Numbered from the stretch's first letter, positions 51,438 through 60,919 are shown. The stretch: 64,000 bases of DNA from Streptomyces sp. SID12488 (GCF_010548275.1 NZ_JAAGLT010000006.1:62001-126000), one strand, 5' to 3'. Made by a program: numbers and translations. The notes: generated by a model from the letters alone, not told the origin.

Positions 51438-53206
51438 GCCCTGTCTCCAGTCGTCGGATGTGCGGTGGTCGTTGGGTGCGGCTGTGGGTGTGCCGTGGTC
51501 GGGGGTTCCTGCCAGGCCGTCTCGACTTCGGGTCCGCCGGGGGCGCCGAGCACGGCACAGCTCAACCAGTGCTCGCCTGGAGCCAGTTGGGCCACGAGTA
51601 CGGGCAGTGCGGTGCGGCGTGCGAGGACGTTCGTGCCAGGGAGGCAGTCGACGATCTCTCCGTCGCGCCGACCGTCGAGGTCTCGCAGTCCGGTGAGTCC
51701 CGCGGGTGCCGTCACCCGTGCGTGTCCCGGTCCGCTCTCACGGTCGGTGCCCTCGTCCCGGTCGACGGCGAAGCCGCCCTCGGCGGTGTGCAGAACGCGG
51801 GCGGTGCGGATGTGGTGGGTGCGCACATGCCAGGGCGGGGCGGCCGTCAGCCAGGTGGTGATCTCCACGTCGGGCCAGGGATGCCAGGTACTGCGGACCG
51901 TGTCCGTCGTGACCTGGGGATCGGCCGGCTCCTCGCGTACCCGGTAGTGCGCCCCGCCGTCGTCGCTCAGCGCCAGCATCGAGTCGTACGCGCCCTGTTC
52001 GAGGCCGAGTGCGCCGTTCGGCAGGCTGAAGCCGAAGCGGGTCGAGTAGGCGAACTTGGCGTACTTCTCGGCTCCGTGGCGCACCCACGGGTGGTGCTGG
52101 CGCCCGGCGAGCAGGGTGACGTCGCCGGCCGCGCGCATCAGCACCGCCCCGGCGTGCGGCTGGGCGCCGACGGCGGGCAGGTCGGGCGGGGGCTCCTCCT
52201 TGGCGGTCCAGAACGCGTGCTGGGCCGGCAGTGCGAGCGGCAGATACGCCTTGAGTGACCAGTAGGGCGAGCCCGGCGCGTTGTACTGCTCGGCCAGCGC
52301 GGGCTGCGGATAGCCGTACCCGATGGACAGCAGTCCGTCGGGTCCGGTCACCGGCCGCTCGCGCCACCAGCGCAGATGCCGCAGCAGATAGCCCTTGACC
52401 TCGCCCCACGGCAGTACGTCGACGCCCGCGTACGGCAGTGCGCCCCAGAACGCGGCCTGCGCCCAGCGGTAGGTGAGACTGCGGCCGTACGGGACGGCGG
52501 CGCCGTCGTCGGCGAACCAGTGGCGGAAGTCGCCGGCGAACCGGGCAGCCCGTTCCTTGAAGCGGTCGCCACCCGTGAGCGAGTCGTACAGCAGACCGTA
52601 GAAGTGCATCGCCCACGGGACGTAGTAGTCGCGCCGTTCGGTGGGGCCGTCCGCGTACCAGCCGTCGCCGAGCCAGAAGCTCTCCAGCCGGTCGAGGCGG
52701 GCGGTGATCAGCGAGCGGTCGTAGGGCACCCCCACCCGGTCGAGGCCCAGGCTGACCAGCACCGGGAAGAAGAGCCAGTTGTTGTCGGTGGTCTCCCGGG
52801 GCAGCGCGCTGAGCAGCCAGCGTGCGAGCCGGTCGCGTTCGGGGCCGCTCAGCGGGTCCCACCACCGCTCGGGGGCGAGGGCGAGCGCGAAGCCGATGGC
52901 GGCCATCTCGACGATGCGCTGGTCGTGGTCGACCGGCTCGCCCCAGTACTCGGGATGCGCGGGATCGCTGCCGTGGGCGAGACCCTCGGCCCACAACTCG
53001 GCGTGCGGAACGGCCTGTCCGCCCGCCGCGAGAGGCGCGAGTCCCCACAACGGGCGGGCGAACGACTCCAGTTCGGCGGCCGTGTCGTCGTGGATCGCGG
53101 TGTTCACGCCGAGCCGTACGCGCGCCCGGCCCGCACTGAAGCGGGACGCCACGGGTGCGAGCAACTCCACCAACCTGCCCGCGAGTTCGGTACGCGGGTC
53201 GTCCAT
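51434..53206 (-). CDS. DUF2264 family protein, probable uronic-acid glycoside-active enzyme
   Basis: A 590-residue soluble protein with an N-terminal alpha/alpha-toroid (repeated helices rich in Trp and Tyr, for example DNNWLFFPVLVSLGLDRVG, GWYADGPTERRDYYVPWAMH) and a C-terminal beta-sandwich. From memory, some DUF2264 proteins are classed as beta-glucuronidases (GH154); that assignment here is inference. It has no signal peptide, so it probably acts on imported oligosaccharides. Two starts are possible: 53206 (chosen, GGAGAGAGG upstream) and 53224, which overlaps the permease stop as TGATG. Both lie in a duplicated GGCTGATGGAC sequence. Confidence 0.78.
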   Translation of the reverse strand: MDDPRTELAGRLVELLAPVASRFSAGRARVRLGVNTAIHDDTAAELESFARPLWGLAPLAAGGQAVPHAELWAEGLAHGSDPAHPEYWGEPVDHDQRIVEMAAIGFALALAPERWWDPLSGPERDRLARWLLSALPRETTDNNWLFFPVLVSLGLDRVGVPYDRSLITARLDRLESFWLGDGWYADGPTERRDYYVPWAMHFYGLLYDSLTGGDRFKERAARFAGDFRHWFADDGAAVPYGRSLTYRWAQAAFWGALPYAGVDVLPWGEVKGYLLRHLRWWRERPVTGPDGLLSIGYGYPQPALAEQYNAPGSPYWSLKAYLPLALPAQHAFWTAKEEPPPDLPAVGAQPHAGAVLMRAAGDVTLLAGRQHHPWVRHGAEKYAKFAYSTRFGFSLPNGALGLEQGAYDSMLALSDDGGAHYRVREEPADPQVTTDTVRSTWHPWPDVEITTWLTAAPPWHVRTHHIRTARVLHTAEGGFAVDRDEGTDRESGPGHARVTAPAGLTGLRDLDGRRDGEIVDCLPGTNVLARRTALPVLVAQLAPGEHWLSCAVLGAPGGPEVETAWQEPPTTAHPQPHPTTTAHPTTGDRA

Positions 53207-53223
53207 CAGCCTCTCTCCGTCCA

Positions 53224-54102
53224 TCAGCCCTTCTCCGCCCCGGCCAGCAGCCCGGTGCGCAGGAAGCGCTGGGCGAGGACGAATCCGATGAGCAGCGGCG
53301 CGCAGGCCACGAGCCCGGCCAGGGCCGCCTCCGGCTGGTGGATGTCGAGGTCGGCGAAGCCGCTGGAGTTGTTGACCGCGCCGGTGGACTGCAGCAGGGA
53401 CATCAGTCCGAGCTGGAGGGTGAAGGTGCGGTCGTCGGAGAGCATCACGAAGGGCAGGAAGAAGTCGGTCCAGCAGCGGACGAAGCCGAAGAAGGCGATC
53501 AGCGCGATGGCGGGGCGGGCCAGTGGCACCGCGACCGACCAGAACAGCCGCAGTTCGCTCGCCCCGTCGACGCGTGCGGCGTCCAGCAGGCTGTCGGGCA
53601 GGTTGGCCTGGAAGTGCAGGAAGGCGAGGTAGACGCCGAAGGGGTAGAAGGACAGCGGCAGGATCACCGACCAGACGGTGCCGGTGAGGTTGATCGCCGA
53701 CATCTCCAGATACAGCGGGAGCACCAGCGCGGCCGGGGGCAGGATCATCGTCACGATCGACAGGGTGAGCAGTGCCCGGCGGCCGGCGAAGTCGTGCTTG
53801 GCGAGCGCGTAGCCCGCCGGCACGCACAGCACCAGGGCGAGGGCCACACTGGCCGCCGCGTAAACGATCGAGTTGCCGATCCACAGGGTGATCTCGCCGT
53901 CGTTGTACGACGTCAGGTGCGACCAGGCGTCGCCCACGTTGCCCAGCGAGCCGAAGCCGAGCGGTGAGCCGGTGGTCAGGTCGTCGGCCGTGCGGGTGGG
54001 TGCCAGCAGCAGCCAGAGCAGGGGCAGTCCGAAGAAGACGGCCGCGCCGAGCAGGAACAGGACGCGGGCGCCGCGTGACAGAGCGGTCATCGCCTCACTC
54101 AC
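53224..54102 (-). CDS. ABC sugar transporter permease, MalG type
   Basis: A 292-residue inner-membrane permease with six hydrophobic segments and the EAA-type loop LLDAARVDGASELRLFWSVA before VPLARPAIALIAFFGFV, which docks the ATPase. It forms the channel with the permease encoded just upstream. GTG at 54102 overlaps that gene's stop; an ATG at 54090 is an alternative. As in most streptomycete sugar systems, no dedicated ATPase gene is present and a shared MsiK-like ATPase is likely. Confidence 0.9.
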   Translation of the reverse strand: MSEAMTALSRGARVLFLLGAAVFFGLPLLWLLLAPTRTADDLTTGSPLGFGSLGNVGDAWSHLTSYNDGEITLWIGNSIVYAAASVALALVLCVPAGYALAKHDFAGRRALLTLSIVTMILPPAALVLPLYLEMSAINLTGTVWSVILPLSFYPFGVYLAFLHFQANLPDSLLDAARVDGASELRLFWSVAVPLARPAIALIAFFGFVRCWTDFFLPFVMLSDDRTFTLQLGLMSLLQSTGAVNNSSGFADLDIHQPEAALAGLVACAPLLIGFVLAQRFLRTGLLAGAEKG

Positions 54103-55043
54103 CGGGAGTCGGAGGAGTCGGTGGCGTACATACGAGTACGGGTGATCACGATCCAGGCGGCCAGCACGCCGACCGAGAGCATGGCCAGCGACAGCGCGGC
54201 GGCCTTGCCGAAGTCGCCGTCCTGGGTGGCGTAGACGTAGGCGAGCTGGTTGACGGACCAGGTGGGGCTGATCTGGCCGGGGGCGCCGTTGGACAGCACG
54301 GTGGGCTCGACGAACACCTGGCTGCCGGCGGCGAAACTGGAGATCAGCACAAAGGCGACGTACGTGCGGACCATCGGCAGCTTGACGTGCCACATGGTCC
54401 GCCAGGCCGAGGCGCCGTCGACCTGCGCGGCCTCCAGGACGTCCTTCGGGAGCGCGTTGAGCGCCCCGTAGAGGACCACGATCCAGCCGCCGGCGTGCAC
54501 GGCGACGCCCATCACGGTGAGGACGGCGATGACGCTGCCGCCGGACAGCGCGTCCGTGGCGCTCTTGACGTCCATCAGCCCGAGCAGGGGGGAGAACGGG
54601 CTGCTGTCCGGGCTGACCATGAACAGCCACAGCAGGGCCGCGGCCGATCCGGTGACCGCGCCGGGCAGGTAGTAGACGAGCTGGAGCACGCTCGTCGTGC
54701 GGCCGGGGCGGGCGTGCAGGGTGAAGGCGAGGGACAGGACGACCAGCAGCAGGATCGGCAGCCACAGCAGCAGATACGTCGCCACATGGGCGGCAGCGTC
54801 GCCGAGCCGGTAGTCCTGGAGGACCGCCGCCCAGTCGCGCCCGCCGGAGAAGGAGCCGTTGTCGACGAACGAGGTCCACAGGGCGTATCCGGCGGGCGCG
54901 AGCCCGAAGACCGCGAGGAACACCGTGTAGGGGCCGACGAGGATCCAGACGGCGACGGTACGGCCCGGTCGGCGACGGCGGCGGGATGTCACCTGCCGCG
55001 TGACGGCGACCGCGGACGGGCGGGTTGGCGTGAGTGTCTTCAT
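54099..55043 (-). CDS. ABC sugar transporter permease, MalF type
   Basis: A 314-residue permease with an arginine-rich cytoplasmic N-terminus, about six membrane segments (first VAVWILVGPYTVFLAVFGLAP) and the EAA loop VLEAAQVDGASAWRTMWHV followed by LPMVRTYVAFVLI. Its ATG overlaps the binding-protein stop (ATGA), and its stop overlaps the next permease. Together they import a saccharide delivered by the lipoprotein. Confidence 0.9.
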   Translation of the reverse strand: MKTLTPTRPSAVAVTRQVTSRRRRRPGRTVAVWILVGPYTVFLAVFGLAPAGYALWTSFVDNGSFSGGRDWAAVLQDYRLGDAAAHVATYLLLWLPILLLVVLSLAFTLHARPGRTTSVLQLVYYLPGAVTGSAAALLWLFMVSPDSSPFSPLLGLMDVKSATDALSGGSVIAVLTVMGVAVHAGGWIVVLYGALNALPKDVLEAAQVDGASAWRTMWHVKLPMVRTYVAFVLISSFAAGSQVFVEPTVLSNGAPGQISPTWSVNQLAYVYATQDGDFGKAAALSLAMLSVGVLAAWIVITRTRMYATDSSDSR

Positions 55044-56335
55044 CCGACCGTGTACCCGCTGGTCTTGGCCGCCGCCTCCAGTTTGTCCTGCCAACTCCCC
55101 AGGGAACTGCGGAGGTTGCCACCGGAGTCGACCGCCTTGACGAACGTGTCGTTGAAGCTGCTCTGCCAGTCGGCCTCGAAGCGGACCGCGCCGAAGCCGG
55201 GGCGCAGCGCGTTCGCCGCCGCGCTGAGGGCGGGCATCGGATCGGAGGCGTAGTACGGGTCCTTCGACTCGGCCTCGCCCCACTTCTTCGCGGCTGCCGT
55301 GAAGGCGGGGTAGGTGGGCTGCTTCGCCTGGAGGTTCACGTCGGTGGTCAGCCGGCGCACCAGGTCCGCGGCCTGCCTGGTACGCCCGTCGGCGTGCGCG
55401 GAGACGAGGAACGCTCCGCCGCCGACCTGTCCCGCGTACGGCTTGCTCTCGCCGGGCCAGGTGGGCATGGGTGCGGCGGCGATCCGGCCCCCCGGCACCT
55501 TGAAGGCGGGCCCGAACATGAAGTCACCGAACCAGGCGGGGGCCGGCAGCATCAGGATCTTGTCGCCCTTGCCGAACTTCGCGAAGCCCGGGTCGATGGG
55601 CAGGACCGTGGTGACGGCCTTCGCGCGGGCGAGCGGCTGGAGCAGGTCGGCGACCCGGGTGCAGTCCGGCCTGCCGAGGTCGATGTGGACTTCGGTGAGG
55701 CTGAGGGTGTCGCGGGTGGGGCAGCCGCTGCTGCCGAAGTAGATACCGGCGCCGTATTTGCCGTTGACGGCTCCGACGATGGTGCCGGGGTGCTCCTCGG
55801 CCGCCTTCAGACCGGTCCGCTGGTACTCGGCCCACGTCTTCGGGACCTGGTAGCCGTATCGCTTCATCAGCTTGGCGTCGTACCACAGGACGGTGGGGGC
55901 GATGTCGTTGCGCAGGCAGTACGTCTTGCCGCCGAAGGTGCAGGTCTCGAGGGAGCCGGGAGTGAAGCCGTCGCGGACGGTCTTCGGGACGAGGCCGTCG
56001 AGCGGGGCCGCGTAGCCGAACTTCTCGCTCGCGAGCGTCGCCGCCTCGGCCGGGTTGGCCAGGAAGACGACGTCGGGCCAGCCGCTCCTGGTGCGGTTCG
56101 CGAGCGAGATCTTGGTGGGCACATAGCCGGCGTCGGGCGGGATGGTGACGATGCGCATCTTCAGGTCGGGGTGGGCCTTCTCGTACTGCTGGGCCGCGGG
56201 CATACGGGTGTTGTCCACCCAGACCAGTAACTCGCCCTTCCCGTCACCCGAACCTCCGCCACCACCGGTTCCTCCGCATCCGGAGAGCACCAGAGCCGCA
56301 GCCGCGGCCAGAGAAGCCGCGCGCCATCTCTTCAT
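55040..56335 (-). CDS. Extracellular solute-binding lipoprotein of an ABC sugar transporter
   Basis: A 431-residue lipoprotein. The lipobox LSGC puts the lipidated residue at Cys20, followed by a glycine-rich linker. The mature part begins ELLVWVDNTRMPAAQQYEKA, typical of family 1 oligosaccharide-binding proteins. The start at 56335 is preceded by AAGGTGG; the frame is open upstream without sense. It is the first gene of the transport and degradation operon and is divergent from the lacI-type regulator. Confidence 0.92.
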   Translation of the reverse strand: MKRWRAASLAAAAALVLSGCGGTGGGGGSGDGKGELLVWVDNTRMPAAQQYEKAHPDLKMRIVTIPPDAGYVPTKISLANRTRSGWPDVVFLANPAEAATLASEKFGYAAPLDGLVPKTVRDGFTPGSLETCTFGGKTYCLRNDIAPTVLWYDAKLMKRYGYQVPKTWAEYQRTGLKAAEEHPGTIVGAVNGKYGAGIYFGSSGCPTRDTLSLTEVHIDLGRPDCTRVADLLQPLARAKAVTTVLPIDPGFAKFGKGDKILMLPAPAWFGDFMFGPAFKVPGGRIAAAPMPTWPGESKPYAGQVGGGAFLVSAHADGRTRQAADLVRRLTTDVNLQAKQPTYPAFTAAAKKWGEAESKDPYYASDPMPALSAAANALRPGFGAVRFEADWQSSFNDTFVKAVDSGGNLRSSLGSWQDKLEAAAKTSGYTVG

Positions 56336-56379
56336 GGGTAACCACCTTTTCGCCGTGAGCCCTACTTCGAGAACCAGGA

Positions 56380-56397
56380 TTGCGATAGTTTTCGCAA
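56380..56397. promoter_or_regulatory. Candidate LacI-family operator
   Basis: TTGCGA-N6-TCGCAA is a perfect inverted repeat in the gap between the lipoprotein gene and the LacI-type regulator gene. Size and placement fit a LacI-family site controlling both directions. Confidence 0.6.
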
Positions 56398-56431
56398 AAC
56401 TCGATCGCCGGCAACGTAGGAGATTCATCCG

Positions 56432-57481
56432 ATGACGTCAACGGTTCAGACGGGATCCGGTCAGGAAAGACGGCGCACTCTGGCCGCAATAGCCGATCAG
56501 GCAGGCGTTTCGGTGTCCACAGTCTCCAAGGTGCTGCACGACAGATCCGATGTCTCTGCAGAGACGCGGGCCAAGGTGCAGCGACTGCTGGAACAACACG
56601 GCTATCTGGCGAAGCATCACCCGGCGGCCACCACCGCGCCGGCCGGCGGACTGATCGACTTCGTCATCAACGAACTGGACAGCCCCTGGGCGGTCGAGCT
56701 GATCCGGGGCGCGGAGGACGTCCTGCACGACGCGGGCATGGGGCTGGTGGTCTCCTCCACCCACGGCCGGACCAGACGCGCCCGTCAGTGGCTGGACTCG
56801 CTGGCCACCCGCTCCACACGCGGAGCGATTCTCGTGGTGCCCGAACTGACACCCGAGCAGCACGAGGAGCTGAGCCGGCTCGGCATCCCCTACGCGCTGG
56901 TGATGCCGATCGACGAACCCGCGCCGGGCACGCCGTGGGTGGGCGCGACCAACTGGCCAGGCGGACTGGCCGCGACCCGCCACCTCGTCGAGCTGGGCCA
57001 CCGGCGCATCGCGATCATCAGCGGCCCGGAGCGCCGGCTCACCTCGCGGGCGCGGGTCGACGGCTACCGCTCAGCCCTGGCGGAGGCCGACCTGCCCTTC
57101 GATCCCGAGCTGGTGCGCTACGGCGACTTCACTCACGGCCTCGCGTACCAGCACGCCCTGGAAATCCTGTCGTTGCCCGACCGCCCGACGGCGATCTTCG
57201 CCGGCAGCGACCACCAGGCGCTGGGCACCTACCGGGCCGCCGCCGAACTGGGCCTGCGCATCCCGGCCGACGTCAGCGTGGTCGGCTTCGACGACCTGCC
57301 CTTCGCGGACTGGGTCACCCCACGCCTGACGACGGTCCGCACCCCGCTGGCCGACATGACAGCACTCGCGGCCCGGATGGTGCTGCGACTGCTGTCCGGG
57401 GAGCAGCCGGAAACGACACGCGTGGAAGTGGCGACCGAGCTGGTGGTGCGGGAGAGCAGCGGCCCCCCTCCGGCACCTTGA
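56432..57481 (+). CDS. LacI-family transcriptional regulator
   Basis: A 349-residue LacI/GalR regulator: helix-turn-helix and hinge at about residues 16-60 (LAAIADQAGVSVSTVSKVLH, RAKVQRLLEQHGYL), then a periplasmic-binding-like sugar domain (GLIDFVINELDSPWAVELIRG, FAGSDHQALGTYRAAAELGL, VVGFDDLPFADWVTP). It should repress the divergent ABC-transporter/lyase operon until a sugar breakdown product binds. The two lyase genes downstream on the same strand may be under the same control. Confidence 0.93.
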   Translation: MTSTVQTGSGQERRRTLAAIADQAGVSVSTVSKVLHDRSDVSAETRAKVQRLLEQHGYLAKHHPAATTAPAGGLIDFVINELDSPWAVELIRGAEDVLHDAGMGLVVSSTHGRTRRARQWLDSLATRSTRGAILVVPELTPEQHEELSRLGIPYALVMPIDEPAPGTPWVGATNWPGGLAATRHLVELGHRRIAIISGPERRLTSRARVDGYRSALAEADLPFDPELVRYGDFTHGLAYQHALEILSLPDRPTAIFAGSDHQALGTYRAAAELGLRIPADVSVVGFDDLPFADWVTPRLTTVRTPLADMTALAARMVLRLLSGEQPETTRVEVATELVVRESSGPPPAP

Positions 57482-57640
57482 GCCGCCCGACCCGGCAGGA
57501 AGGCAGCTCCCTCAAAGGTCCACACCAATAAAGGCCGCGCTAGCCCTTTCGCCCTCACGCGTGTCATGGCATGCTCACCGCTCGGCACACATCTGAACAT
57601 CGTTCACATCCATGAAAGACCATGGAAAGGGCGAACGGAC

Positions 57641-59353
57641 ATGAGAGATGTACACGCAGCAGTCACCGGTGATCAAAATGTCATGAGCATGTCTACCGGT
57701 ACGACCAGGCGCACCGCCCTCGGCAGCGCCATCGCCATCGCCATAACCGCAGGTACCGGCACCGCGGCGGCGACAGCCGGCTCGGGAACACGACCGGCCG
57801 GCACCCCACTCCTGTGGCGGGAGTTCACCCGCACACCCTTCACGCACCCGCAGATCCCGTACATCGGCCGGGCAGGTTGCCGCGGTGGGGCGGCCCGCCT
57901 CCCCCGCCGCCCCGCTGTCGCCGACATACGCGCCTTCGGAGCCGTGGCGGACGGCGCGACCGACTCCGCCCCCGCGATCAACCGTGCCATCGCCGCTGCC
58001 GGCAGGGCCGGCGGTGGCACGGTCACCATCCCGCCCGGCACCTTCCGCATCGACGACGTGATCCGTCTGGACCAGTCGAACGTGATCCTCAAGGGCGCGG
58101 GCAGCGGCCGCACGACCCTGTACGCGACGAAGAACCTCACCGAACTGATCGGCCCGTACGGCTCCCGCTACGGCGGCGACAAGTCGGGCTGGTCCTGGGC
58201 GGGCGGCCTGATCTGGCTGGCCCCCAGGGCCCGTTGGACCTCGCTCGTCGCCGCGATCAGGGTGAAGGCATGGCCCTTCGAGGGCTGGACGGGCAACCGG
58301 CGCGACGAGTGGCGCCCACTCACGGCGGTCGCCCCGGCCCGGCAGGGCTCCTGGACAATCACGGTGGCAGACCCGTCGTCACTGCGCCCCGGCGCCCTCG
58401 TCCTCCTCCGCCTGGCCGACGACGCGGACCACACTCTCCTGGAGCACATGTGCGGCGGCGGACCGGGGCCGGAGGCCTACTTCTGGGACGACAAGACGAA
58501 GCTGACCTCGTACGTCCCCTACGAGTGGCCCGTCCGCATCGCCCGGGTCCGGGGCCGCAAGGTCACTCTCGAACGTCCGCTCCCCCTCGACGTACGCCCG
58601 GAGTGGAATCCTCAACTGACTACGCACATAAAGGAGTTGACGGGCTCCGGGGTCGAAGGACTGACTCTTGAGGCGCCGGAGACCCCGCAGCAGCCGCATC
58701 TGCTGGACAAGGGACACAACGGGGTCGTCCTGCAGTGCGCGTACGACTGCTGGGTGGACGACGTGACGGTCCGCCACGTCGACAACGGCTTCGGCCTCGT
58801 GTCCGCCTCCGCGTGCACCCTACGGCGGACACGTGTCACTGGCCGCGGCTCCCACCACCCCTACTTCTGCCGCGAAGGCTCGCACGACAACCTCGTCGAG
58901 GACTTCACGATCGAGGAGCGCACCGTCCCCGCCCCCTCGAACACCCAACTGCACGGCATCAACGTCGAGGGGCTGTCCTCGTACAACGTCTGGTCGCGCG
59001 GCGACATGCGGATGGGCACCTTCGACAGCCACCGCGGGCTGCCCTTCGCCAACGTCCGCACCGACATCACCCTGAACAACAACGGCCGCCACGGCGGTGA
59101 CGCCAGCGCCGGCCCCCTGTTCGGCGCCCGCTTCACCCACTGGAACATCCGCGTCACCAACGCCCGCGCGGGACTGGTCAGGATCGACGGCCTGGCACCG
59201 TACTCCGCCACCGTCGGCATCGGCGAGGTCGGGGAGTTCGACCAGATCGACGTACCCGACTTCACCGGTGACCTGCACACCCGCCTGGAGCTGTACGGCA
59301 GCCCGCACGCGGTACGGCCGCGGAATCTGCACACGGCACAGCGCTCGCTGTAG
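57641..59353 (+). CDS. Exported pectate-lyase-3-like beta-helix protein
   Basis: A 570-residue protein. A twin-arginine-like leader (TTRRTALGSAIAIAITAGTG) suggests export in folded form. The conserved domain starts with VADIRAFGAVADGATDSAPA and GGGTVTIPPGTFRIDD, the pectate lyase 3 / polygalacturonase-like beta-helix opening. Later come GVEGLTLEAPE and a run of Asn/His-rich helix turns (HPYFCREGSHDNLVEDFTIE). The ATG at 57641 sits close to the leader; ATGs at 57683 and 57689 are also possible. The precise catalytic residues cannot be named. It probably attacks a polyuronide outside the cell. Confidence 0.78.
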   Translation: MRDVHAAVTGDQNVMSMSTGTTRRTALGSAIAIAITAGTGTAAATAGSGTRPAGTPLLWREFTRTPFTHPQIPYIGRAGCRGGAARLPRRPAVADIRAFGAVADGATDSAPAINRAIAAAGRAGGGTVTIPPGTFRIDDVIRLDQSNVILKGAGSGRTTLYATKNLTELIGPYGSRYGGDKSGWSWAGGLIWLAPRARWTSLVAAIRVKAWPFEGWTGNRRDEWRPLTAVAPARQGSWTITVADPSSLRPGALVLLRLADDADHTLLEHMCGGGPGPEAYFWDDKTKLTSYVPYEWPVRIARVRGRKVTLERPLPLDVRPEWNPQLTTHIKELTGSGVEGLTLEAPETPQQPHLLDKGHNGVVLQCAYDCWVDDVTVRHVDNGFGLVSASACTLRRTRVTGRGSHHPYFCREGSHDNLVEDFTIEERTVPAPSNTQLHGINVEGLSSYNVWSRGDMRMGTFDSHRGLPFANVRTDITLNNNGRHGGDASAGPLFGARFTHWNIRVTNARAGLVRIDGLAPYSATVGIGEVGEFDQIDVPDFTGDLHTRLELYGSPHAVRPRNLHTAQRSL

Positions 59354-59401
59354 CCCACGCGTCACCACCCGCACGTTCACCTACCTGAACGGAGTGGATC
59401 G

Positions 59402-60691
59402 ATGAGCGCCTTCCCCTCAGTGTCACGACTGGGCGTCCTCCTGGTGGCCTTCGCCGCGTTCGCCGTCGGCGCCGCCGTCCCCACCGCCTCGGCGCGGGTG
59501 CCGGCGGGGGCCACACCCGAGGTCCCGCACACCGCCGTACTGGACGGCGCCCGGCTCCAGCAGACCAAGCGACGCGTGGATCGCGGCGACCGTCAACTGC
59601 GCCGAGCCGTGCAGGCGTTGACGGTCCGCGCCGACAAATGGCTGGGCCAGGGCCCCTGGACGGTCGTCGACAAGCCGCGGCCCGCGCCCGGCGGCGATGT
59701 CCACGACTACCTCAGCCAGGCTCCCTACTGGTGGCCCTCTAAGCCCCCGACCACCGACAACCCCTGGGGCTGCCCGTACGTGCAACGCGACGGCGAGCGC
59801 AACCCCGAGGTCGACACCGGCACCGACCGCCAGGACGTCGAGAAGACCTTCGACGCCGCGTACGACCTCTCCCTCGCCTGGTACTACACGGGCCAAAGGC
59901 GGTACGCCGAGAAGGCCGGGCAGGTGCTGCGCACCTGGTTCCTCGACCCGGCCACGAGGATGAACCCGAACCTGAACCACGCGCAGTTCATTCCCTGCAA
60001 GTACGACGGCCGTGCCATCGGCATCATCGACTTCTCGCAGTCCTTCACCAGCGTCCTCGACGCGCTCGCCCTGCTGGACACCGGCGCCCCGGGCTGGACC
60101 GGGAAAGACCGGGCCGCCATGGCGAGGTGGAACAGCGACTTCCTCGACTGGCTCAGGAACAGCGGCTTCGGCAAGGAGGAGGCCGCCGCGACCAACAACC
60201 ACGGCACCTTCTACGACATGCAGCTCGCCGCACTCGCCTACGCGACCGGCGACAAGGACCTGGCCCGTCGAACCGTCCTGAACGTCCGGAGTACGCGCAT
60301 CGCACCGCAGATCGCCTCCGACGGCAGCCAGCCACAGGAGCTGGCGCGGACCAGGAGCTGGCACTACTCGACCTTCGCCCTGGTCGCCCACACCCGGCTC
60401 GCGGCCGTTGGCCGGCACGTCGGCGTGAACCTCTGGGCGTACCGAGGCCCGGACGGACAGAGTCTGTTCAAGGCGGTCGACTACCTGCTGCCAGCCGCCA
60501 CGGGCGCCGTTGCCTGGCCGCACCGGGAGCTCGGATTCCTCCGGTACGCGGCGGACGACATCGTCCACGCCGCCGCCGATGCCGGTGATGCAGGGGCGCG
60601 GCGAGCTGTTTCACTCCTGGAGGAGCCGCCGGGCGGCGACCTGTGGGCCCTGCGCCCGGCGGCGGAACAGCTGGACTCCATCGCGGGCTGA
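59402..60691 (+). CDS. Secreted alginate-lyase-superfamily protein (PF05426-like)
   Basis: A 429-residue exported protein with a signal peptide (LGVLLVAFAAFAVGAAVPTASA). The fold is the alpha/alpha-toroid of the alginate_lyase family: DYLSQAPYWWPSKPPTTDNP, FDAAYDLSLAWYYTGQRRYA, and the motif ATNNHGTFYDMQLAALAYAT, whose Asn and His are the expected active-site residues, plus RTRSWHYSTF. Such enzymes cleave alginate or glucuronan by beta-elimination. ATG 48 bases after the preceding gene's stop, so the two are likely one transcript. A very strong hairpin follows. Confidence 0.82.
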   Translation: MSAFPSVSRLGVLLVAFAAFAVGAAVPTASARVPAGATPEVPHTAVLDGARLQQTKRRVDRGDRQLRRAVQALTVRADKWLGQGPWTVVDKPRPAPGGDVHDYLSQAPYWWPSKPPTTDNPWGCPYVQRDGERNPEVDTGTDRQDVEKTFDAAYDLSLAWYYTGQRRYAEKAGQVLRTWFLDPATRMNPNLNHAQFIPCKYDGRAIGIIDFSQSFTSVLDALALLDTGAPGWTGKDRAAMARWNSDFLDWLRNSGFGKEEAAATNNHGTFYDMQLAALAYATGDKDLARRTVLNVRSTRIAPQIASDGSQPQELARTRSWHYSTFALVAHTRLAAVGRHVGVNLWAYRGPDGQSLFKAVDYLLPAATGAVAWPHRELGFLRYAADDIVHAAADAGDAGARRAVSLLEEPPGGDLWALRPAAEQLDSIAG

Positions 60692-60793
60692 CCGGCAGCT
60701 CCCCGACCTGGGGGCCGTCCGAGCCTCGAACGGGTGCCGACCGTCAGACGGTCGGACCATCGACAGGTCGATCGCCCGGGAGACATCGGCAGG

Positions 60794-60855
60794 TCGAGAA
60801 GTCCGCAGGCCGTGATCACGTCGGCTGACGTGATCACGGCCTGCGGACTTCTCGA
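60794..60855. terminator. Exceptionally long perfect hairpin
   Basis: A perfect 29-base-pair inverted repeat (60794-60822 with 60827-60855) with the loop GGCT between the convergent lyase gene and a small membrane protein gene. It includes the inner palindrome GTGATCAC in each arm. Best read as a bidirectional terminator. Confidence 0.8.
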
Positions 60856-60919
60856 ACACGTCCGGGGTCGATCCGTCCGGGCGCGAAAGCCCTCGCTGTG
60901 TGTCCGGGTTCCCGCGCTC

